A stretch of 64,000 nucleotides of DNA from Didymella arachidicola (taxonomy: Eukaryota; Ascomycota; Dothideomycetes; Pleosporales; Didymellaceae), in assembly GCA_016630955.3 (NCBI GenBank), contig CM049999.1:1116001-1180000 (forward strand), in the 5' to 3' direction. Below, piece by piece: positions 55,488 to 64,000 of this stretch. The notes under the pieces were generated by a model. The model did no database searches and was not told where the DNA came from. It was given only the letters and a program-made list of their open reading frames with translations. The first letter of the stretch is position 1. Each line of letters opens with the position of its first letter. The position numbers and the translations under genes were made by a program.

Positions 55488-58072
55488 CTAATTCTCATAC
55501 TTGGGCTGCGGGTTTGGAAAGTTCCAGCTCTCCTGCTGAAGTCAGTACGCCGTCACTCCAACAATTACATCGCCGTCCGGGAGGTTATAAGGAATATGCA
55601 CTCACCCACTGCTGCAACCCGCCATTCGGGCTTGTCTGCCCAAACTCGCCGCCTGGAACCCCGCTGTCCACAGGCACGAAAATGGCATTCGCATCGTGCC
55701 CGCTGTTCGTAGACCCCATATTGCTGAAGATGTCAAAGTCCTCGGCCCCCGTCCCGCCGCCATTCAGACTCCCCAGTATGCTATCAAAGTCCACGTTCAG
55801 CCCGTCGAGGGTGTTATTGCGCTGCAGCTGCTGCGGCGGCATGCGGTTTCCCGGGACGAAGTTGGGGCTCGTGGACGAAAAGGACGGCAGCGGTTGCAGC
55901 GTGGGGTGCTGCTGAGGCGCGAGCTGACGCTTCTTGTTGAAGCCTTTCATGACGTAGAAGGCCTCGAGGTTCTCCTTGACTGTCCAGAGGAGATCGGAGC
56001 ACCGCTCGCGCACGCCCGCGCCGTAGCAGTGCCCGAAGATGTGGTCGATCATGGTCATCATGCGGTCTTTGCGCGGCAGGTCCGGGGTGCGGTACAGTTC
56101 TGTGAGGAGGAGGAGTACCGCATGGTATTGCTGGTAGGTTGAGCTGTACCAGGCCCAGCTTGATAGGGAGGGGAGCGTGTCGAGCGTTGCGCCGATTTCA
56201 AGCGTGGTCAGGGCTGCGGTGAGAAGAACGTCACGCAAGCGGTTCTCCGACTCTGAGCGTGGCTGTAGCGAGGTCTGCGGGAGATGGCGGTAGAGCAGCA
56301 TCGAGTCGCAGCGCGACATCAGTAATGTTGCGACCAGGCCTGCGTAGCGCTGGAGGGGCACGTTGGCGTCGAGGAATTGCAGGTATTTGCTCTGGATTTG
56401 CCGTTTCCGGGCTTCGACACGGGCGCGCAGGTCGTGTAGCGTGATGTGCTTGCGATCCATTTCAATCCTGCCGCGGAAGATGAGACGATGGATTTCATTA
56501 CATTCGTAGCGAATGAGAGAAAGAGTAACATCTGTCCAACCATGGACCGAAACTGGGTTTTGCTGCCATTCTGAGCTACCGAATTCAAAGACGTCGTCGT
56601 TTACATTCAGAGGAAGGGCAATGTCGACGTCGTCCGAACGAATGGAAGGGTGTGGGCCTTGCGCTTCTGCAGTCTTAAAATCGAGGAAGCATATCTGATA
56701 CCAAAGGAGGGATCTAACGTGACGCTGCAACGGCGTAAGGCTAGTCGCAGAGCTGAGACTGAGGCGATGGATCCCGATGCATTGCGCAAGTCGAACGAGT
56801 GCGCCTACTACGACCGACGTAGCTCTTGAAATCTGTGCCCTACAGAGTGGTATCTAGTATGGTCAGCATTTTGATGGCGATCCGAGAGATGGGGCTTACC
56901 AAGTAGATGGTCAGCGCTTGCAGAGTTCGGATGTTTGATGTCTTTGCCCAGTTGGCACGAAGCAGAGCTCGCTCAGTGGCCTTCTGCAGCCTCAAGAACA
57001 GATCTTCTTTGGTGATGCCGAATTGCGACTTAGCTTGCAGTGGTGATACCGATGCTGCTGCTGCCATGCAGACAGCTAAGATCAGCGCCGTACACGAATT
57101 CTGATTTAGGCTGTCGATCTCCACATGCATCCAGAATCGCTCGAAAAGACGTTTGAACGAAGGAATATGCAGAACATGTGCCATAGGATCGACAGCGTCC
57201 AGATAGCGCTGGAAAAGCGCCTCAGCCTCCATTTTCGTCGGCAACTGCGGAGCACCGATATCATTGTTATTGTGAGCAGTTATCGAGCCACCAAGCAACA
57301 GGTTCAATGCCGGTGCGAGCGAAGGCATTTGCTCAGCAGATAGGAGCGCAGAAGACTGCGACTGCCGCTGTCCAGCAACTGAAGAGATTGAGGCGTTGCG
57401 CTCTGAGAGGAGCTTGCCCAGCTACACGTGACATTTCAGCGACCACACCTGAAGAGTCCTGCGGGCGCAGGCGGATAGAGTTGACAATACCTCTTCGGCG
57501 TATTGGGGGCGAAAGAAGCCAGTCACATTTTCACAGATGATCATCCTCCCAATCCTGATGGTGAGGTCTGTTGCGATTTGGTCTTCATCGTCATTCTCAT
57601 CTTCGTAGACATCGTCCTGCGTCTCTTCAGGCTCGGCAGGAAGTTGCTCCCATGCATCGCCTCGATCGACCTCGACGTCCTGTTGGTACTCCTGCCATTC
57701 ATAGTCTCTAGGCGGGGTCCCAGGGGTGGTCGTGTTGACAGAATTTGGATTCTCGTATAGATCGTGATCATGATCAGGCAAGCTGGTGGAGCTTTGCGTG
57801 CGCACTGGAATATTCCTAGTCCAGTCCGGTACAGTGACGTTGGAGCCTGACTTGGATGCTGCACGCTCTCGTTGCTCTCTCTCTTTCTTGCGCGCCGCGC
57901 TCTCCGGGACGGTGATGAAGACACATTCGCGACCGAAAGCGGTGCAGTTCTGGCAGGGATGCGTTTTTGAGCATCTCGACTTCCGGGTTCGGCATTCGAC
58001 GCAGGAATTAATAGGGCGTGGATTTCTTCGGCGAACCACTCGAGACTGTAATACTTGACCTTGTTCTGGCAT
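55488..58072 (-). CDS. Zn2Cys6 transcription factor with fungal-specific middle region
   Basis: This is a nuclear DNA-binding regulator. There are four exons: 57491-58072, 56900-57421, 55606-56832 and 55488-55532, giving 791 residues; the last exon encodes only 14 residues (ending PQPKYEN). The binuclear zinc cluster is at residues 24-50 with spacing C-x2-C-x6-C-x5-C-x2-C-x6-C (SCVECRTRKSRC, then PCQNCTAFGREC). It is followed by a basic linker (ARKKEREQRERA). An acidic stretch, then the fungal-specific domain (ALFQRYLDAVDPMAHVLHIPSF; LVRLAQCIGIHRL) fill the centre, and a Gln/Asn/Gly-rich tail follows. No target genes are evident from the neighbourhood. The acceptors of introns 1 and 2 are best guesses. 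Confidence 0.88.
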
Positions 58073-58796
58073 TGCTCATATGCTCCATCTCTTAAGCCAT
58101 GTCCTTGAGAAGTTGTTGAGGGTCAGAGGACCAAGAACAGGCGCGACTTACGGGCCTAAAGTGGCTGATGATCCACGCTAACCAATGGAGGCTTGGAAGA
58201 CTGTCGGTGCTTCTTCACTGTGGGGTGAGCCGCAAACGAAATAGCCTGGAACGAGCTACGAAGTTCTTTCGCCGTCAGTCGGAGCGACGCAGGTACCATC
58301 ATGCATATGTATACCATAGTACAATTGACTACCATGATAGCAGGCTAGTTCTACCAGGCATGGCCGGCTGCAATGATGCGACAGGGAGCTCCGCCTGCAG
58401 CGAATTAGGTAGGCGCGATTAGCAAGAGCCTGAATCCCACCTCGCAATAGCATGGAGCAGACTTTGCGCAGAGCAAGGCGTGATGCAGTTGCGATTACTG
58501 AGATTTGGGCAGCCATCACATTGCACGATTGAGCTGGATCTTGAGGGATTTATGGCACCAATCGCTGGGAATGTCGGCCGCGAGAGCCCGACGAGGTCGT
58601 GAGACGGCAGAATGCGGGTTGGCTACCCGTGAATGCGAAAGCCACCAAATGCGGCGGCCAACACCAGAGCACCGGGCTCGAACGCATCAATAACATGACC
58701 CCAATCAATCGGCCAAGCTCAACAAACGAAACATATCACAACATCCATCCAATTATTGCCGGTCGGACTCCGGCGAACTCGTGAATTGCACAGCCG
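58073..58796. other. Intergenic, no gene seen
   Basis: Promoter side of the Zn2Cys6 gene and 3' side of VPS45. Confidence 0.5.
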
Positions 58797-60733
58797 CTAC
58801 CTGCCTACTTCCCGTCTCAACCGAGCTGCAGCTGAGGTTGGCGGAGGCTCAGGCCAAGACTCTACTGCGTCTTCGACCTCTTCCAAGAACGAGCTGCTAT
58901 TATGCACAGTGGTTCCTCCGAGAACGACACGGACGCCGGGAGAACTCGCGTTGACCTGCGCTACCATCTTGGCCTCTTCGTAGGTCGTGCCGCCTACCAT
59001 GAAGACAATAATATCCTGTGGCTTATCCTTGGTCGTCCCGCCGCCTTCCACAAATGGGTACAATTGCTGACTTAGGCGTCCCTTGATCAGGTCTTGTAAC
59101 GTGTTCTCCAGTCGTGGGGAGTGTTGTGTGTAGACGTTCTCGACGCCCTTCAGTCCCTTGAATCGATCTCTAGCACCACCAAAGAATGATCCCGGCTGAA
59201 ACAGATCTGGCATACTCCCTGCTGCAGCTGCACTTTGTAAGGAGTCGTGATACGTCAACAGCTTTGTGATGAGGTTGATGCGGTTCCGAGACAGTCCTCC
59301 TGCTACTGCCAATAAGTCGAGCAACATCGCAGTCGAATTTGAAGAGCTCTTGTGATAACGAAGCGCGTAGATCGCGACAAGCCGCAGTTTATTGTCGGCT
59401 GGAATCTTGGGATCTTGGATGATCTTCTGCAGCGACTTCACGTCGTTCGAGTGATTATCCTGACATGCAAGACTCTGCTCAAGCTCGCTGACATCCAGTA
59501 GACTTTCCTCGCCAACTCTTCTGCTTAGCTCACCAACGAGAGTGACGTGTTTTGTGACATTGCCGGAAAGCTTGCGGAACTCTGGGAAGTCCTCAATGAA
59601 GCGCTTCATGTCTGCGATCGAGTCGAGTTTCTGAGTACCCTGCTGTTTCGAAGCAAATTGCTCAACGTATTCCTTTGCATTCTGCCCCAAATCACCAAAG
59701 TTCAAGTACATGTTCTTCTTGAAGAAGGGGTCTTGATCCTGGGAAAGGACAATCTCTTTCATCTCTGGCCTTATCTCTGGTACGTCCCGGAGATCGACTC
59801 TGCCGTTGTTGATGCCCAGCAGTTCGTGCACCATAGCCTGATATGTCCATTGTGTAAGAAGCGGCGTGACTGGGTCATCTCTCCGGTCGACGATCAGTAA
59901 GATTGGCGGTGTGTCGGTCTTTCTGAAGTCGAAGAGCTGGTCTTCTTGCGTGATGTTATAACGAACCTCTGTTGCTAGCTTTTTGACAAGCAAACTGTTC
60001 TTCTGGTATCGAATCAATGGCCTTTTCTTCAGCGCGAGAAGCAATGCCAGTACAGCCTCCGTGGATCTTTGTAAGGAGTTCTGGTTCCACGAATCTGGAC
60101 TGGTGCTCCATACCCTATGGTCAGGGAAGCTCAAATTGAGCGACATGAGATCCGGGTTAATGACGAAGAAGTCAGCGAAGTATTCCTGGATAGCGCGCAC
60201 GACCTCGTGATCATCTGCTTCTGCCAATCGTTCGAGTGAAGACTTCTTGATGATGTTGCTGAAGTCTGAGCAAGGTCAGGTCCCTAGTCTGTTGCAAACG
60301 CACGATAAGACCCACATATGTTATACTCCCCGTACTTCGGATCTCGCAGCTCTTCTATTAAGCTTTGTATCGATTCGGGAGACGGCCGCACGAAGCACAG
60401 GCAGCGTAAATGCCGCATCTTCTCTCGCTTCTGGTTCTCTATTCGACTGTTCTACTGTCAGGCGGCTGGCAGAACGAGCAAATTTGGGGAGCGTACTCGG
60501 TGAGGTAGACTTCATGGGTAAGGAGGGCGGACTGGGTCGTTGCGGAGGACACTATCGACACCTGAGATGTGTGAGCACATGATCGCGCCAGGCTATGATA
60601 GAGGAGACAAACCCACAGTCTCATTGTCGAGTAGCAGTATCTTCATTTTGGCTGCAGAGGTACCCGTCGCAGCGCTGTCTCCGACTGACACCATCTTGGT
60701 GATGTAGCCGGAGACGGCCTGCACGATGTCCAT
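58797..60733 (-). CDS. VPS45: Sec1/Munc18-family protein Vps45
   Basis: This SM protein chaperones SNARE assembly (syntaxin Tlg2 type) on trans-Golgi and endosomal membranes for vacuolar protein sorting. There are four exons: 60617-60733, 60497-60561, 60316-60446 and 58797-60265, with introns of 55, 50 and 50 bp, giving 593 residues, the standard length. The join of exons 2 and 3 restores the run RIENQKREKMRHLRCLCFVRPS, and exons 3 and 4 restore YFSNIIKKSSLERLAE. Domain landmarks are LLIVDRRDDPVTPLLTQWTYQAMVHELL and, near the C-terminus, PQDIIVFMVGGTTYEEA. The tail is acidic then basic. Confidence 0.96.
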
Positions 60734-61418
60734 GTTCGCGGTCGATTTGCTCGTCGATGTTGCAGCCGTTGCGCAAGGGACAATCCACAAGACTGGGTAC
60801 TGTGATGCGATTTACGCAGATTATGGAGCTTTGTTGACGTCGTTGTTGGAGCTATGGCGCTGGTGAACGAGCCACATTACTGACCGCGGGAGTTGACTAA
60901 GCCAAGCTACCGTTTACAACACAAAACTTACGAACTGACTCATCAAGCGGTATGGCGGGTCTTGTGTACCTGCGTGTCAGCTCTGGCGCTTTAGACGTCT
61001 TCGCTCGTCATATGAGACTGTGGTTCCCTGCGCGGGGTAGCTCGACTGTAGCCATTGGAGCTTCAATTCCAACGAACGTCGAACGGAGTATACTCGGATA
61101 ACGTGAAAGCCTTCACTGCCTGTTGGGCATGGCCTGTATATATTGAACCCAAATTTGCACACGACATACAAGTGCAGAAAGCTTAAAAGGTCGAACATTA
61201 CAGCGCTGCTATCTCCGCCGCAGTGGATCATTACTACAACGAGGTGACGTAGCCACCTTCTTTGCTTAGGAATCAGGACAGACACCACTGCCTCCAATCT
61301 ATACACAACCACTACCTTTAAGACTAATCACACAAATTATCCCGAACGACCATAATCAATTAAGGTACAGCACAGCCCAAATCTAGCCACTCACCAGCCG
61401 CTTCGTCACTACTTCATC
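60734..61418. other. Divergent promoter region
   Basis: Between VPS45 and the SDR gene. Nothing specific recognised. Confidence 0.5.
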
Positions 61419-62528
61419 ATGACGAAGCTATTCATGTAAGTCACACTCTGATGGCCACAGAGAACTGGAATGAGCTGACGTGACCGTAGCACCGGTGCTA
61501 CGGGCTACATTGGTGGCGACGCCCTCTACGTCGTGGCGAAGACCTATCCAGACATTGAGATCACAGCACTTGTTCGAAACAGCGACAAAGGCGCAAAGGT
61601 TGCTTCACAGTACTCGAAAGTGAGGTTGGTCTATGGCGACCTGGACAGCTCTGAGCTGCTGACCACTGAGGCTTCCAAAGCCAACATCATTCTTCACTGT
61701 GCCGATTGCGATCACGTCGGTGCTGCTACAGCTCTGATTGCTGGCCTCTCAAAGAGCACAAACCCAGGACCCAAATACCTCATCCACACCTCGGGCACAG
61801 GCGTTCTGTCATGGGCAGACTTCGAGGAAAAGACTTATGGCTACCACCGTGAGCACATCTACAACGACTGGGATGGAATCAAGGAGGTCACGTCCATACC
61901 TGACGCAGCGTTGCACCGTAACGTTGACAAGATCATACTGGCTGCCTCCAAGGGTGCGGGTCAAGTCAACACGGCGATCGTTTGTCCACCTTGCATCTAC
62001 GGACCTGGCCGTGGACCGGACAACAAGGATAGTCTGCAGGTCTACAAGTACTCCGCAGCCACGCTCAAGCGCGGCAAGGGCTTCATCATCAACGAGGGAA
62101 CCAACACCTGGACCGAGTCCCATGTCCAGGACTTGAGCAACATCTTCCTTGCGCTTATCACTGCTGCCATGCAGCCCGATGGCGGCAAAGCTACCTGGAA
62201 CGACGAGGGTTACTACTTTTCCGAAACTGGTATTTTCGCGTGGGGAGACATTGGCAAGGCCATCGCTAAGATCGCCCATGAAAAGAAATTGATCGACACT
62301 GCTGAGGTTGATACCATCACTCCTGACGAGGCAGACAAATTGGCACCGATGGGAAGTTATCTATGGGGCACCAATTCGCGCTGCAGGGCTGAGCGTGCGA
62401 GAAAGGTGCTCGGCTGGAAGCCACAGCAGAAGAGCTTGATCGATCTTTTGCCCGAGATTATTGATAGTGAAGCCAAGAAGGAAGGATTAATCAAAGGCCA
62501 TGCTGTGAAGGCTGCTGGAGAGGTATAG
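61419..62528 (+). CDS. Extended short-chain dehydrogenase / NAD(P)-binding epimerase-like protein
   Basis: This is a cytosolic NAD(P)-dependent protein of the epimerase/dehydratase (extended SDR) superfamily. There are two exons, 61419-61435 (only 17 bases) and 61490-62528 (54-bp intron, phase 2), giving 351 residues. The Rossmann motif GATGYIGG is formed right after the junction. The acidic end of strand 3 and VRLVYGDLDS follow. IHTSGTGVLS marks the catalytic Ser/Thr strand, and CPPCIYGPGRG the typical extended-SDR loop. The canonical YxxxK is not clearly present at its usual place (the nearest is the KTYGYHREHIYND region), so catalysis is uncertain. Fungal relatives are annotated as NAD-dependent epimerase or NmrA-like. 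Confidence 0.85.
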
Positions 62529-63072
62529 GAAGCTCTGGGCAGAGGAGGGTGCCAATAAAGCGCGACATGTGCAACAGGAGATTTGGCGGAAGATTGCAAG
62601 TACTTTCCATAGTGATGACTGAGTCAATCAAACTTCAATATCTGTCGACAGGCTGGATCTCTCTCATGATGATGCTTGACTGCGTAGCTCCGACCTGGAA
62701 GCTTTGCAGCTACTGCCAAACAACTGTGTGTACATGTGGCCATTAACTGGCGGTGTTTCGGCAACTCGATTACTTCCTGCTTGCTACGCGCTGTACCTCT
62801 GCTCGTGTTCATAATTGTGTGCGTGAATGTGTTTCGCAGAAGGCGTTCGACGGCTCTAGAAGTGTAGCTGTTGAATTGGGCTAGAGCGACCAAGTCGCGG
62901 CTCTTGGAAGGTGGCCTTTCCGCTTGGTCCCAGGGTTCCCGCGTCAATATTTCCCAACGTTCGAGCACCTTTCACTCACCACCCCGCGCTTTACAGCTTC
63001 ACGGTCCTCACGCGACACGGCTGCATCACCTCTCCGACCTGTTTCCCACGATCCACCATCCAAACCGTCGCA
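62529..63072. other. Intergenic, no gene seen
   Basis: 3' region of the SDR gene and promoter of SND3. Confidence 0.5.
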
Positions 63073-63808
63073 ATGGCCATCTCACCCCAAATGTACGTCA
63101 TTCACCCGCTCGCGACGTGCGCGAAGACATTGCTAACAAACACAGTTCCAACCTGGTCATCATCCTGTACGTTCCTTCGCATGCGCCGAAGGATTGGAGA
63201 GTCTAATAGCAACAGGGGTTTCATGCAAATCTCCAAGAAGATCCCATTCGATGACCCGAACGTACTCAACGGCGTGCGCGCCCTGTACATTGTGTCCAAC
63301 ATCATCATCGCTGCGATCTACTTCTACGTGCAGTTGCAGATCAACAAGAAGAATGGTGCGTTGGCGGCCTCTCTGAGGTATTAATATTGTAAGCGCATGC
63401 TGATAAATACTAGACATGACCGTCGTCAAGTACGTCGAGCCCGCGCCCATGGGCAGCGGCGAAGAGCCCAAGTTCGTCGCCACCACGGTCAAGGCCTACG
63501 ATTTGCAGCAGCTGCGCGCCCTGTTCAAGGGCCAGATGATGGGTGTTGGTATGATGGCTTTTATGCACCTGTACATGAAGTACACCAACCCGCTGCTCAT
63601 CCAGAGCATTATCCCGCTCAAGGGCGCCTTTGAGGGAAACCTCGTCAAGGTCCACCTTTTCGGCCAGCCTGCGACTGGTGAGCTTGCGCGCCCGTGGAAG
63701 GCGGCTGGTGGATTCATGGGCGCTATGCAGGGTGGCGAGATCAAGACGGATAAGAAGAGCATCGAGGCCGCGGAGCGTGCGGGCCGTGGTGGCGTCAAGG
63801 ACGAGTAA
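63073..63808 (+). CDS. SND3: SND3/Pho88 ER membrane protein
   Basis: This is an ER membrane protein of the SRP-independent targeting (SND) pathway, formerly named Pho88 for an effect on phosphate uptake. There are four exons: 63073-63092, 63146-63166, 63216-63355 and 63414-63808, with introns of 53, 49 and 58 bp, giving 191 residues. Exon 2 is only 21 bases long. An N-terminal hydrophobic segment (SNLVIILGFMQISKKIPFDD) and a second helix (LYIVSNIIIAAIYFYVQLQI) precede a conserved core. That core (YDLQQLRALFKGQMMGVGMMAFMHLYMKYTNPLLIQSI, then FGQPATGELARPWKA) matches the family throughout. The basic C-terminus is typical. Confidence 0.95.
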
Positions 63809-64000
63809 GCGTGGTGAATGTCATGGGCGATTGCACGAGATGTGAGCCGTCATTGCATATGCTGCATCAACGGCTGCAGATTGGTTATTGTATAATATTG
63901 AAAAGTCAGTTGCGTTCATCCGGTGTGTTCCACTGGTCTTGACCATATGCATCCATCAGCCTTGTTCGCCAGAACAAGGCAGGCACAAGCTACGGCATCT

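Overview
This 64 kb window is nuclear DNA of a filamentous ascomycete (Pezizomycotina), most likely a dothideomycete. The clues are short introns (about 47-130 bp) with GT..AG ends and CTRAY-like branch sites, and fungus-specific families: CFEM/PTH11-like receptors, HsbA, a HET-domain protein, a Cip1-like secreted protein, a Zn2Cys6 factor and a Fot1/pogo transposon. No genus can be named from the sequence alone. No rRNA, tRNA or CRISPR array was recognised. All gene models were spliced by hand; exon lengths sum to whole codons in every intact multi-exon model.

Layout. 0-2.7 kb: 3' end of an MDR dehydrogenase converging on a secreted GMC oxidoreductase. 3.6-15.7 kb: an accessory stretch with a CFEM-PTH11-like receptor, a secreted heme-thiolate peroxidase, a full-length but nonsense-mutated Fot1/pogo element beside a remnant of a related one, HsbA, a weakly resolved hypothetical gene and a decayed secreted phosphodiester-glycosidase-like gene. 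16-28.6 kb: mainly housekeeping genes (CBF5, a Sis1-type J protein, a TenA-like protein, an uncharacterised membrane protein, a small conserved nuclear-type protein, CWC27, an ALE1-type MBOAT acyltransferase). 30.5-36 kb: a second PTH11-like receptor, CENP-A divergent from a derlin, and an S1/P1 nuclease. 36-46 kb: a second accessory island with a HET-domain gene, a 112-residue divergent NF-YA (HAP2)-like protein, a Cip1-like secreted protein and a wrecked NRPS-like adenylate-forming reductase, then 2.6 kb without a recognisable gene. 46-64 kb: copper amine oxidase, a WHIM/WSD chromatin protein, a BAR protein, a Zn2Cys6 regulator, VPS45, an extended SDR and SND3/Pho88.

The two accessory islands combine secreted or surface functions with decaying genes. 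The broken genes carry stops explicable by C-to-T (or G-to-A) transitions, as expected where repeat-induced point mutation has acted, plus an internal deletion and frameshifts. The most unusual item is the stand-alone NF-YA-like protein at 39.1-39.4 kb: it keeps a subunit-interaction-like helix and the terminal RG-x-x-GRF element but has lost the His/Arg DNA-reading block, and a CCAAT box lies in its own upstream region.
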